Virus record (IMG/VR): IMGVR_UViG_3300046167_000065
Location: 1 to 52,925 of that record
Source of the DNA: a virus
Strand: one strand, 5' to 3'
DNA length: 52,925 bases
In this document: positions 6,367-14,806 of the stretch, piece by piece
How positions within the stretch are numbered: the stretch's first letter is position 1
Layout: each line of letters opens with the position of its first letter
Program-made: the position numbers and the translations under genes
The notes under the pieces: model-generated
The model's database searches: none
Seen by the model: the letters and a program-made list of their open reading frames with translations, nothing else
What the model was told of the DNA's origin: nothing

Positions 6367-6851
6367 TGCCCAATTGGTGTGAGAATAGAGTAGTAATTAC
6401 AGGTGATGTTAAAACATTACGTGCTATCAAAGAGGCGGCAGATAGGGGTGGGTTACTGGAACACCTAGCACCTATTGGTGAATACGATTATGGTGTTGCC
6501 TGTACTGAGTGGAATACTAAGTGGGAAGTACATGATGTAGAGGCTAACCTGTTTGAGGATGGTAATACATCCAACTTACACCTAGGGTTTCAGAGTGCAT
6601 GGAGTCCACCTACAGGTGCATACGATACAGGTGCTGATAGATTAAAGATCAACGTAGAGGCATCCTTCTATGAGCCAGGAATGTGTTACATAGGTGAATA
6701 CGATAGTGCCTTAGATATAAACAATACCTACAGTGTTGAGTTTAGTAATGAGGATTGGAAAGATAGTATACCTACTGAACTAATAGAAGAGTTTGATTTA
6801 GATGGTGAGTATACGTACTACCAAGAATGGCAGGAAGAAAACGATGAGTAG
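6366..6851 (+). CDS. YubB/DUF1281-like protein, 161 aa
   Basis: The N-terminus MPNWCENRVVITGD is the hallmark of the DUF1281/YubB family, which has a ferredoxin-like fold and occurs on plasmids and phages. I chose the ATG at 6366 because the hallmark begins there and AAAGGAG precedes it. The protein is acidic, with SAWSPPTGAYD in the middle and an acidic tail. The molecular role of the family is not established. Confidence 0.75.
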   Translation: MPNWCENRVVITGDVKTLRAIKEAADRGGLLEHLAPIGEYDYGVACTEWNTKWEVHDVEANLFEDGNTSNLHLGFQSAWSPPTGAYDTGADRLKINVEASFYEPGMCYIGEYDSALDINNTYSVEFSNEDWKDSIPTELIEEFDLDGEYTYYQEWQEENDE

Positions 6852-6945
6852 TAATATAACAATGCATCTACTACCATTAACTGTTATTGCTGCTTACATT
6901 GGTGGTGCTTTATATCTCTGGTACAGAAACGCGAAAGGAAGGTAA
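6844..6945 (+). CDS. Tiny membrane protein, 33 aa
   Basis: The ATG overlaps the end of the previous gene by 8 nt. The product is one hydrophobic helix (LLPLTVIAAYIGGALYLWY) with a basic C-terminus (RNAKGR). The AAAGGAAGG inside its last codons is the RBS of the integrase. It could also be a leader peptide coupling integrase translation. Confidence 0.4.
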   Translation: MSSNITMHLLPLTVIAAYIGGALYLWYRNAKGR

Positions 6946-6946
6946 C

Positions 6947-7858
6947 ATGAAAATACCCAAGGGTAATGCTAAGCTAAGTGATATTGTAGAGTTTTATCTG
7001 GTATCTCCTGCCTTTGCTAGGCTATCTGGTGCATCTCAAAAGGATTATGAAATACATCTAGCGTCTGTGATTAATACACTTGTTGAAGGCAAGACCCTTG
7101 GCAACTATCGTTGTACTAATATTAAAGTACGACACCTTACACAAGCGTATGATCAATGGCTTAACACAGGTGTACGCACTGCAAACTATCGTAAGGCTGT
7201 ACTGTCTGCTGCTTGGAAGTATTCCATGAGACAGGATGTAATGATACACAACCCAGTAGCACTGGTACAAACTAAGGCTAGTAAGCAGAGGCGTGTATAC
7301 TGGAGTAGAGATCAGATCAAAACGTTTCTTGAGGTAGGCTATAGTGACTTCAGATGGCGTAGCATTAGTCTTATTGTACACATGGCATATGATTGGGGTC
7401 AGCGTATAGGTGACATGAGAGTTATGACTTGGGATACATTAGACTTAGATCAGTGTCGCTTAGATCTAACACAAAGTAAACGTAATGCTGAAGTACACCT
7501 ACCTATATCTAATGGGTTGTGTGAGATGCTGCGACAACAGAAGGAAGACTTTGGATTCCAGGATTATGTAGCACCTAGAGTTAAGCCAAGAGCAGCGGCA
7601 TATACACCATATGATAAGGGTGAAATATCTTTACTTATCAATGAGGTACTAGATGAAGCTAATCTACCTGCTGAGCTTACAGCTATGGACTTGCGCCGTA
7701 CTGCTGTGACTGAGATGATGGAAGGTGGGGTTGACTTAGCTAATATTATGCAGGTAACAGGGCATAAGAATATACAATCAGTAAAACCTTATATAGTAAA
7801 TACATTGAGTGGTGCATCTAAAGCACTATCAGCGAGAGGGAATGAAGAGGATGAGTAA
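6947..7858 (+). CDS. int: Tyrosine recombinase (integrase)
   Basis: A 303-aa phage-type integrase. The N-terminal SAM-like DNA-binding region covers about residues 10-105 and the catalytic domain about 115-290. Visible catalytic residues are Arg153 (GQRIGD), a candidate Lys178, Arg250 (MDLRRT), His273 (TGHKN) and the nucleophile Tyr282 (KPYI). The His expected at the HxxR position is Met247. I chose the start at 6947 because GGAAGG precedes it. It implies site-specific integration or a relic of it. No attP site was identifiable by eye, and no separate excisionase was recognised. Confidence 0.88.
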   Translation: MKIPKGNAKLSDIVEFYLVSPAFARLSGASQKDYEIHLASVINTLVEGKTLGNYRCTNIKVRHLTQAYDQWLNTGVRTANYRKAVLSAAWKYSMRQDVMIHNPVALVQTKASKQRRVYWSRDQIKTFLEVGYSDFRWRSISLIVHMAYDWGQRIGDMRVMTWDTLDLDQCRLDLTQSKRNAEVHLPISNGLCEMLRQQKEDFGFQDYVAPRVKPRAAAYTPYDKGEISLLINEVLDEANLPAELTAMDLRRTAVTEMMEGGVDLANIMQVTGHKNIQSVKPYIVNTLSGASKALSARGNEEDE

Positions 7859-8651
7859 ACATAACTGGAAACAGCACAGAGAATATGCTGCATCTGTAAC
7901 AGCACATGGACCACACCGAGGTGACTGCCCTTTCTGTAGAGGTAAGAATACTTTCTCAGCCTCTTGTGAAGTAGGTGTATTGATGTATAACTGTTACAAG
8001 CTAGGGTGTAATGTAGGTGGTAGGTTTGATACAGACATGACTGCATCTGAGATACGCAGACAGCTACGCCCAGCGCAGGATCAAACTAAGATAGAGGTAG
8101 AAACTATGGAGATACCAGCACAGCTAGTAGAACCAACACGACAACACACTAAGCACAATAGATTTATGAGGCGATGGGGTATAGTAGGTAACACCTTCTA
8201 TGATGTGCAGCAGGAGCGCGTAGTCTTTCCTATATATAATAATCATCAAATGATTGATGCTATAGGCAGGGCAGTGGGTGCTACTCAAACACCTAAGTGG
8301 TATCGCTACACAGGTGCAGCAGACTACTACACAGTAGGTGTAGGCTCTACTATAGTTATTGTAGAGGATGTAATCTCTGCTTTAGTAGCCTATCAAGAGT
8401 TACCTGACGTTAGTTGTATGGCTATTCTAGGTACTAACATGAACCATAAACACTTTGAAAAGATAGGTGAGTATGATAAGGCTGTGATTGCACTAGACCC
8501 TGATGCAGTATCAAAGACTATTGAGTATCGCAGAGAGATAGAGTTGTGGACAGGTAACAAAACAATAGCACTAAGTTTATCTGACGATATTAAGTATCGT
8601 ATGCCAGAAGACCTAGAAAAACTACAGGAGATATGCAGTCTCCTTGATTGA
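7851..8651 (+). CDS. DNA primase, TOPRIM type
   Basis: A 266-aa stand-alone primase resembling the N-terminal half of T7 gp4. A zinc-binding module has Cys26 and Cys29 (CPFC) with Cys48 and Cys53. The TOPRIM motifs are VIVEDVISAL with Glu172, and ALDPDA with Asp216 and Asp218. It makes RNA primers for the replisome and works with the helicase encoded at 9328. The ATG at 7851 overlaps the integrase end by 8 nt. An in-frame ATG at 7842 is an alternative. Confidence 0.82.
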   Translation: MSKHNWKQHREYAASVTAHGPHRGDCPFCRGKNTFSASCEVGVLMYNCYKLGCNVGGRFDTDMTASEIRRQLRPAQDQTKIEVETMEIPAQLVEPTRQHTKHNRFMRRWGIVGNTFYDVQQERVVFPIYNNHQMIDAIGRAVGATQTPKWYRYTGAADYYTVGVGSTIVIVEDVISALVAYQELPDVSCMAILGTNMNHKHFEKIGEYDKAVIALDPDAVSKTIEYRREIELWTGNKTIALSLSDDIKYRMPEDLEKLQEICSLLD

Positions 8652-8662
8652 TTATAAAACAT

Positions 8663-8929
8663 ATGATAGACCCTAACTCTATAACAGAACTATTAGCAGA
8701 GAACAGAATGGATAATGTAAACAACCCAGCGCATTATGGTAAAGGTAGTATTGAATGTATTGATTACATAGAAGACTTCCTAACCGAAGAAGAATATATA
8801 GGATACCTAAGAGGTAACATAGCTAAGTATTTACATCGCTGGAGATATAAGAATAAACAAGAAGACCTACTGAAATCACAGTGGTACTTAGCTAGGTTGA
8901 TAAAACTAACAGGAAAGGCAGATGTATGA
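8663..8929 (+). CDS. DUF3310 family protein
   Basis: The core starts VNNPAHYGKGSIECIDYI and continues YLRGNIAKYLHRWRYKN and EDLLKSQWYLARLI. This is the typical DUF3310 sequence, often annotated as a putative nucleotide kinase, though its activity is unproven. The domain begins at the Met at 8708, which may be the true start; 8663 and a TTG at 8648 are longer options, and none has a strong RBS. It sits between primase and helicase, consistent with DNA metabolism. Confidence 0.8.
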   Translation: MIDPNSITELLAENRMDNVNNPAHYGKGSIECIDYIEDFLTEEEYIGYLRGNIAKYLHRWRYKNKQEDLLKSQWYLARLIKLTGKADV

Positions 8930-9054
8930 TACCAGTATCTATGTTAAGAAGATTACTTACCAAAGAAGGATTAGAGTTTAAGATTGTTAAAGTTGTGGGT
9001 AATGTAGCACAAGTAAATATAATTGTAGCGGAGGGTTCAGATGTTCACAGTTGA
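8926..9054 (+). CDS. Small hypothetical protein, 42 aa
   Basis: The ATGA overlap with DUF3310 and an AGGAAAGG RBS support translation. The product is short, with a basic helix (MLRRLLTKEGLEF) and two hydrophobic strands (KIVKVVGNVAQVNIIVA). Function is unknown. Confidence 0.5.
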   Translation: MIPVSMLRRLLTKEGLEFKIVKVVGNVAQVNIIVAEGSDVHS

Positions 9055-9277
9055 GTTTGAATCTGATGCATCAATCATCACTACATTAGATCACTCTGGT
9101 AAGCATGAAGACATAGAGATTATCTTTGGAGATGAGGGTACTGTGTACATGAGACAGTTTGAACCTGAGATGGATGCTTATCAAATGTTAATCATGAGTA
9201 GCCAACAATGGTTAGACATCATGGCTGCGTATAAGAGTAGTGCAGGTTCGTACTACGTGGAGTTCAAACAAGAGTGA
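9041..9277 (+). CDS. Hypothetical acidic protein, 78 aa
   Basis: The ATG at 9041 overlaps the end of the preceding gene and follows GGAGGG. The protein is acidic and mostly beta (TVEFESDASIITTLD, EIIFGDEGTVYMRQFE) with one helix. No family is recognised. It lies directly upstream of the helicase. Confidence 0.6.
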   Translation: MFTVEFESDASIITTLDHSGKHEDIEIIFGDEGTVYMRQFEPEMDAYQMLIMSSQQWLDIMAAYKSSAGSYYVEFKQE

Positions 9278-9327
9278 TGAGTAGCACTTAGAAAATATAT
9301 AATATATTGTTGTAGGAGACAAAAAGA

Positions 9328-10548
9328 ATGATGGAATTAGCACTGATTAAAACGTTACTAGATCGTAACTTTTATGATCAACACAAGGGCATACGTTGCC
9401 CAGATAAAATCTTTAGCAAAGATGTACGCAAGATTAAACAGGCACTTGATGGTGCTATGGAATCCTATGAGGGTGACCTAACTGTTGCGGATCTAGAGGC
9501 TGTGTTCAATAGAATGAACGCTAGTCTTACCACTGCTACTCGCGGAGCATATGAGGATTTGTTTAAGCGCATAGCAATTACTGAGCCTATCAAAGAAGAG
9601 ATAGCACAAGACACATTATCACAGTTGTTTCAGCAGCACGTTGGTGATCGTGTAGCAAACCTAGGGTTTGATTTTGTTAATGGAACAGAGGATAGTTTAG
9701 AACCTCTGCGACGACTACTAGAGGAATACAAAAATGATTTTACTCCTAATCTACGTGTTGACTGGGACGACAATAGCCTTGACACAATACTTGATGCAAC
9801 GCTTCTGGAATCCAAGTGGAGCTTTAACATATCTTCCTTGGCTCGTAGGGTGGAAGGCGTTAGTGGTGGCCACCTTGTGTTGGTTGGCGCTCGCCCCAAT
9901 ACTGGTAAAACTTCTTTCCATGCCAGCCTTATAGCAGGTGCACAAGGCTTTGCACATCAGGGTGCTAAGTGTATTGTACTGTGTAATGAGGAAGCATACA
10001 CACGTGTTGCTGCAAGGTATATCAGTGCATCATCTAATATGACAATGAAAGAAGTTAGAGAGAACAAAGCCCTGGCACAGAAACGTTATGAGCCTATCCG
10101 TACTAATGTAATGTTTAAAGATAGTACAGGTAAGGGTATGGCATGGGTTGAGTCTGTTGTTAAACAAGAGAAGCCTGACATTGTAGTTCTTGACATGGGT
10201 GATAAGTTTGCTGATATAAGTAGTGAGAGAAGTGACATCACACTTAAGACTGCTGCTATCCATGCACGTAACATTGCTAAGCAGTATGACTGCTGTGTGA
10301 TCTGGATGTCACAACTATCTGCAGAAGCAGAAGGTAAGGCTGACCTTAACCAAGCGATGATGGAAGGATCTAAGACAGGTAAGGCAGCTGAGGCTGACCT
10401 AATGGTCTTGATAGGTAAGACACAACAAGCTGAGGGTGAAGACGAAGATCCAGTTCGTTACTTAAACTTAGCCAAGAATAAGTTGAATGGGTATCAGGGT
10501 AAGATCACCTGTGTATTAGATGGATCACGCTCTATCTATTCAGCTTGA
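9328..10548 (+). CDS. Replicative DNA helicase, DnaB/T7 gp4 type
   Basis: A 406-aa RecA-fold hexameric helicase. The N-terminal helical domain covers about residues 1-140. Walker A is GARPNTGKTS (187-196, Lys194), the catalytic acidic pair NEE is at 220-222, Walker B is IVVLDM (285-290), and the Gln motif MSQLS is at 327-331. It unwinds DNA ahead of the polymerase and pairs with the separate primase at 7851. A clear GGAG RBS lies upstream. The polymerase follows 8 nt after its stop. Confidence 0.88.
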   Translation: MMELALIKTLLDRNFYDQHKGIRCPDKIFSKDVRKIKQALDGAMESYEGDLTVADLEAVFNRMNASLTTATRGAYEDLFKRIAITEPIKEEIAQDTLSQLFQQHVGDRVANLGFDFVNGTEDSLEPLRRLLEEYKNDFTPNLRVDWDDNSLDTILDATLLESKWSFNISSLARRVEGVSGGHLVLVGARPNTGKTSFHASLIAGAQGFAHQGAKCIVLCNEEAYTRVAARYISASSNMTMKEVRENKALAQKRYEPIRTNVMFKDSTGKGMAWVESVVKQEKPDIVVLDMGDKFADISSERSDITLKTAAIHARNIAKQYDCCVIWMSQLSAEAEGKADLNQAMMEGSKTGKAAEADLMVLIGKTQQAEGEDEDPVRYLNLAKNKLNGYQGKITCVLDGSRSIYSA

Positions 10549-10556
10549 GGTAAGAC

Positions 10557-12605
10557 ATGAGAATAGTATTAGATGTTGAGAATAGCACAACAGAACGCAA
10601 TGGTAAGAAACACATGGACCCGTTTGAGATTAACAACCACCTAGTCCAAGTTGGTATGGTTAATGCAGACAACCATGATGAATTACACATTGTAAATATA
10701 GACCATGATGAGGCGAAGGATACGTCAGGCGCTGGGCATAAGCTAGTGCAGGATGTATTAGACTTAACAACCCTACTCATAATGCATAACGCACAGCACG
10801 ATATGATGTGGCTATGGGAGTCTGGCTTCAAGTATGATGGCTTGATCTATGATACCATGTTAGCAGAGTACATACTTGATAGAGGGCAGCGCAACGTTTT
10901 AAACTTAGGTGCTTGTGCTGAACGTAGAAACTTAGAGGTACAGAAAGATGATACACTCAAAAGATATTTTAAAGAAGGGTACAATACAAATGAGATACCG
11001 TTGGATGAGCTTAGCTTTTATCTTAGGTGTGACCTGCTCTCAACTAGCTGGTTGTTCCACAGTATCGAAGCTGACTATGCCAAGCCCGAATCCACAGGTC
11101 TCAAAGTCATTAGAGATACAACCTTTACCACCTGTAAAACCCTCACCCGAATGTATATGTCAGGGATCAGGGTGGATAGATCAGCCCTTGACGAAGTAAG
11201 AGTAGAGTTTGAACAAGAGAAGGCAGATATTGAAGACAGGATGCAGAAGAAGATACGTAAGCTTATGGGTGATACACCTATAAACCTTAACAGTCCTGAG
11301 CAAATGTCACAGGTTGTATTCTCGCTGCGCATGAATAACAAAAAGGAATGGGCAGATTTGTTTGAGTTCACGTCTACAGTGGATGAATATAAAGATGCTG
11401 TTAGGGCAAACTCTACGCCTGTATACAGAACAAAAGCATTTACATGCCCAACCTGTGAGGGTGTAGGCAAAACATATAAACTAAAGAAGGATGGCACAAA
11501 GTATGCTAGACCTAACAAGTGTAAAGACTGTGACACGCGAGGCTTTCAACTACAAGAAACAAAACAGATTGCAGGTCTAAGGTTTACTGCGCCTAATAAG
11601 AAATGGATTAGTGCCAATGGTTTTAGTACAGGTAAGGATAACCTAGATGTACTTGCGGCTACTGCCAGAAGTAATAACATGGAAGAGGCAGAGGCATTTC
11701 TTACAGATCAGAAACGTTTGTCTGCTGTTAGCAGCTACTTAAGTTCTTTTGTTGAGGGTATATCAAATTACACTAAACATGATGGGTTCTTACATGTAGG
11801 TTTAACACAACACATAACAGCTACTGGACGTTTCAGTGGACGTAATCCTAACATGCAGAACATGCCACGTGGGGGTACGTTTCCTGTTAAGAAAGTCTTT
11901 GTTTCACGGTGGGAAAATGGCAAGATAATGGAAGCTGACTTTGCTCAACTTGAGTTTAGAGTTGCTGCGTTTCTTGCTCAAGACGAAAAGGCTATGAAAG
12001 AGATTAGCACAGGCTTTGATGTACACAGTTACACAGCAAAAGTTATAACAGATGCAGGTCAGAAAACCTCAAGGACCTCAGCGAAGGCACATACGTTTGC
12101 TCCCCTTTTCGGGGCTACAGGATATGGTAGATCTAAGGCTGAAGCCGCTTACTACAAACATTTTATTGAGAAGTATGAGGGTATTGCTGCATGGCATAAG
12201 GAATTAGGTGACGAGGCATTACGCTTTATGAAGATCACTAATAAGTCAGGGCGACAGTATGCTTTCCCTAATGTAAGACGCAGAGACAACGGTATGCCAA
12301 GTCACTTTACAATGATTAAGAACTACCCAGTACAAGGGTTTGCTACAGGTGATATAGTACCTATTGTGTTGAACGAGCTTCACGAATTGTTACAACCATA
12401 CAATTCTGTCGTGGTTAATTCAGTACACGATAGTATGGTAGTTGACATACACCCTGACGAAGAACAACAAGTTATTGATATTATTGAATCACTTAACGAC
12501 AACATCAATGATCTTGTAGAGAAAACATATAATGTAGAAATGAATGTACCATTACTACTTGAAGCAAAAATCGGATCAAACTGGCTTGACACAGTTGACG
12601 TATGA
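10557..12605 (+). CDS. polA: DNA polymerase I family (A) with inserted DnaJ-type zinc finger
   Basis: A 682-aa replicative polymerase. The 3'-5' exonuclease is shown by DVE (Asp6, Glu8), HNAQHD and YLRCD. Polymerase motif A is EADFAQLEFR (Asp461). Motif B is RTSAKAHTFAPLFG (Arg506, Lys510, Phe514). Motif C is VHDS (His624, Asp625). Phe514 aligns with E. coli Phe762, a state proposed in the literature to go with lytic viruses. Between the two domains lies a zinc finger (Cys297, Cys300, Cys322, Cys325; CPTCEGVG then CKDC) like the DnaJ central domain, the reported signature of HMO-2011-type phages. A 69-codon out-of-frame ORF (10990-11199) lies inside the gene. Confidence 0.93.
   Translation: MRIVLDVENSTTERNGKKHMDPFEINNHLVQVGMVNADNHDELHIVNIDHDEAKDTSGAGHKLVQDVLDLTTLLIMHNAQHDMMWLWESGFKYDGLIYDTMLAEYILDRGQRNVLNLGACAERRNLEVQKDDTLKRYFKEGYNTNEIPLDELSFYLRCDLLSTSWLFHSIEADYAKPESTGLKVIRDTTFTTCKTLTRMYMSGIRVDRSALDEVRVEFEQEKADIEDRMQKKIRKLMGDTPINLNSPEQMSQVVFSLRMNNKKEWADLFEFTSTVDEYKDAVRANSTPVYRTKAFTCPTCEGVGKTYKLKKDGTKYARPNKCKDCDTRGFQLQETKQIAGLRFTAPNKKWISANGFSTGKDNLDVLAATARSNNMEEAEAFLTDQKRLSAVSSYLSSFVEGISNYTKHDGFLHVGLTQHITATGRFSGRNPNMQNMPRGGTFPVKKVFVSRWENGKIMEADFAQLEFRVAAFLAQDEKAMKEISTGFDVHSYTAKVITDAGQKTSRTSAKAHTFAPLFGATGYGRSKAEAAYYKHFIEKYEGIAAWHKELGDEALRFMKITNKSGRQYAFPNVRRRDNGMPSHFTMIKNYPVQGFATGDIVPIVLNELHELLQPYNSVVVNSVHDSMVVDIHPDEEQQVIDIIESLNDNINDLVEKTYNVEMNVPLLLEAKIGSNWLDTVDV
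10990..11199 (+). CDS. Candidate overprinted o-spanin (Rz1-like lipoprotein), 69 aa
   Basis: This ORF lies wholly inside the polymerase gene in the +1 frame. It has a basic n-region (MRYRW), a hydrophobic core (MSLAFILGV), a lipobox LAGC with Cys22 and Ser at +2, which favours the outer membrane, and a short mature chain of 48 residues with 9 prolines (QPLPPVKPSP). That is the usual plan of Rz1. AAGAAGGG lies 10 nt before the ATG at 10990; an in-frame ATG at 10948 would add 14 residues. It could be coincidence, because the polymerase frame here is constrained by the exonuclease motif. Early-gene location is odd for a lysis gene. Confidence 0.35.
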   Translation: MRYRWMSLAFILGVTCSQLAGCSTVSKLTMPSPNPQVSKSLEIQPLPPVKPSPECICQGSGWIDQPLTK

Positions 12606-12613
12606 TGTATAAC
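12586..12613 (+). promoter_or_regulatory. Strong sigma-70-like promoter
   Basis: A perfect TTGACA (12586-12591), a 16-bp spacer and TATAAC (12608-12613) straddle the polymerase stop codon, 34 bp before the next gene. It would give the downstream protein, a candidate ssDNA-binding protein needed in large amounts, its own transcript. Confidence 0.6.
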
Positions 12614-12647
12614 TAGGAACTCTTTGAATCTATAGAAAGGTATAGAA

Positions 12648-13526
12648 ATGAGCAATGAACTATCAATCGCGAATGAACGCGGACAATCAATGGCAGAACT
12701 TATGGGTGTGTCTACATCAGGTGGTGAATCAACACCATCTATTTCACGTATGGGTATGCTGCACCAAGCAATAATGGGGGTTGAAACCTTAGAAGGTAAG
12801 ACACGTAAGACTGAGGTAATACCAGTAGGTGCTTTCATCCTCAATCGTGGTGACGAAAAGATCTACAGCAATGGGGTCACTATGCGTATCTTCGCCCAGC
12901 GCCAACAGTGGCAACGTTGGAATAGTGAAACAGAAGAGATGGAGAAGTCTGTCTTAGCTAACTCACTCAATGGTGACATGAAGGACAGTATAGGTGGCTT
13001 CAACTTGGGTAGACCCTCAGGTTGGATAGAGGACTTTGCTGCTTTAGATGATATTACTAAGCAGATTATTCGTAGTGTTAAGCGTGTCAACGTTTACTAT
13101 GGTACAGTAACACTTGATGATCCTATCAATGAGAAGGGTGAATCACTCGATAAGTCTGCGTATAAAGACGTACCCTTTGTTATGGACGTTAAGAACCGTG
13201 ACTCACTAAAGAGTATCAATGGTGTTCTAGGTGTTCTGAAGCGCAAGAACTTACTACCTATAATGTCTACTATTAAGTTTATGGGTGTAGAAGATAGCAT
13301 CCCAGCAGGTGCTACGTTTGGTAAGATTAAAGCGGCATCAGGTGACAGGGTTGATCTTGGTGAGGGTGACAATGAGATGTTAAAAGATTTCATTGAGCTT
13401 ATTGAGTACAGCAATGGTAAGATCTTAGACTTATACCATGAGAGGTTTGATAAAGCTATGTCTGAGGATGATGAGTCTGTAGTAACAGACATTATCAACA
13501 ATGACTTCATTGAGGTAAGCCCATGA
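12648..13526 (+). CDS. Unknown protein, candidate ssDNA-binding protein, 292 aa
   Basis: I do not recognise the family by motif. A Ser/Gly-rich N-terminus precedes a mixed alpha/beta body with basic aromatic stretches (MRIFAQRQQWQRW). The C-terminus is acidic, with SEDDESVV and a Phe near the end, as in many ssDNA-binding proteins. It sits between polymerase and recombination nucleases and has its own strong promoter, which fits an abundant ssDNA-binding protein. That role is an inference. Its stop overlaps the next gene's ATG. Confidence 0.6.
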   Translation: MSNELSIANERGQSMAELMGVSTSGGESTPSISRMGMLHQAIMGVETLEGKTRKTEVIPVGAFILNRGDEKIYSNGVTMRIFAQRQQWQRWNSETEEMEKSVLANSLNGDMKDSIGGFNLGRPSGWIEDFAALDDITKQIIRSVKRVNVYYGTVTLDDPINEKGESLDKSAYKDVPFVMDVKNRDSLKSINGVLGVLKRKNLLPIMSTIKFMGVEDSIPAGATFGKIKAASGDRVDLGEGDNEMLKDFIELIEYSNGKILDLYHERFDKAMSEDDESVVTDIINNDFIEVSP

Positions 13527-14388
13527 ATCACCCAGCAGAATTAGCAATCTACAGTTTTCTGCAGAAGGCTTTGGCTGGTGAAGCAAACATGACAGAGGCG
13601 GTGACCAAGCAGGTTGCCGCTGATGTTGAGGCGGCGTTAAACAAACAGTTTAACTCACCTCCACGTGGTGACTTCCGCTTACGTATGTCTAACATTGGTA
13701 AAGCACCCTGTCAGTTGTGGTTTGAAAAGAATGATCCAGAAGATCGTAGACCTTTCCCACCACACTTCTTAATGAACATGATCCTTGGTGATATAGTTGA
13801 GGCTGTGTTCAAGGGGTTACTACGTGCAGTAGACCAAGACTTTAAAGACAATGAGATTGTCACACTCAAGCTACCCAATGGTCAAGAGATCAAGGGTGAG
13901 TACGATATGGAGATGGATGGAAAGATTGACGATGTTAAGTCTGCCTCTCCTTGGTCATACAAGAATAAGTTTGAGAGCTTTGAGGCACTCAACAAGAAGA
14001 TAGCTTCGGCTATGTATCACAGCTTGTAGGCTACGCAGAAGCCGCAGGAAAGGATGTAGGTGGCTGGTGGGTAGTCAACAAAGGGAACGGTGAGTTCAAG
14101 TATGTAGACGCATCTGAGGTGGACAAGGAAGCTGTCATAGATAGTATTCAATCTACTGTGGATTACATTGAGAGTGATGCACCATTCAAGCGTTGCTACG
14201 AAGCAGTACCTGAGACATACTTCAAGAAGCCTAGTGGTAACTTAGTACTGGATAAGAATACCTGTGGCTGGTGTGACTTCAAACATAAGTGTTGGGACTT
14301 AAACGAACAACCCTCACGTGTATACAAGGGTAAGAAAGAACCACCTATGGTAGAATATGTACACATAGGAGATGGGCGTGGTTCGTAA
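13523..14388 (+). CDS. PD-(D/E)XK nuclease, frameshifted
   Basis: One gene in two frames. The first part runs from the ATG at 13523 to a stop at 14029. The second continues from about 14003 to 14388. Adding one base in the AAGAAG run near 14003 restores a smooth join (NKKDSFGYVSQLVGYAEA) and a 288-aa protein. The GEYDMEMDGKIDDVKSAS segment supplies the nuclease D...DxK motif. A C-terminal CGWCDFKHKC looks like part of a metal or Fe-S ligand set, as in Cas4/AddB-like exonucleases. It probably acts in recombination or DNA processing. The indel is most likely a sequence error. Confidence 0.75.
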
Positions 14389-14806
14389 ACACAATAGAAG
14401 AAACTACCGTAGTGGCCTTGAACTAGAGGCTGCTACATTCTTAGAGACACGGCAGAAGATTGTATCATATGAAAAGCTAAAGATTGAGTGGGAAGATTTA
14501 AAGTATCGCACCTATACACCAGACTTCGAATTAGACAACGGTATTATAATCGAGACCAAAGGGTTATTCAGTTCTGGAGATCGGCGCAAGCACGTAGAAA
14601 TACAGAAGCAACATCCTAAACTAGATATACGTTTTGTATTTAGTAACGCAAACTCTAAGCTATATAAGGGAGCTAAGAGTAGATACTGTGATTGGTGTGA
14701 GAAGAATGGCTTCAAGTGGGCGCATCGTGTTATACCAGAAGGTTGGCTACTAGAAAAAGGTAAGCGTATGAAAGAGCAACGTGTGAAAGTAAAGAGGAGG
14801 TTATGA
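14372..14806 (+). CDS. Endonuclease I, Holliday junction resolvase (T7 gp3-like)
   Basis: A 144-aa protein with the T7 endonuclease I layout: SGLELE (Glu17), YTPDFELDNG (Asp51), IIETKG (Glu61, Lys63), then DRRKHVEIQKQHPKLDIRFVF and KLYKGAKSRYCDWCEKNG. All four catalytic positions are present. In T7 this enzyme resolves branched DNA and degrades host DNA. It overlaps the nuclease gene by 17 nt, so the two are co-expressed. Confidence 0.9.
   Translation: MGVVRKHNRRNYRSGLELEAATFLETRQKIVSYEKLKIEWEDLKYRTYTPDFELDNGIIIETKGLFSSGDRRKHVEIQKQHPKLDIRFVFSNANSKLYKGAKSRYCDWCEKNGFKWAHRVIPEGWLLEKGKRMKEQRVKVKRRL

Noticed and set aside
6887-6946. Upstream extension of the integrase frame
   Set aside because: It overlaps the tiny membrane gene and has no RBS; the ATG at 6947 has GGAAGG.
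9734-9934. Out-of-frame hydrophobic 66-aa ORF inside the helicase gene (two TM-like stretches)
   Set aside because: No RBS at a proper distance and no signal or lipobox. Shifted frames of conserved ATPase genes are often hydrophobic by codon structure. It is kept as a warning when judging the polA-embedded ORF.
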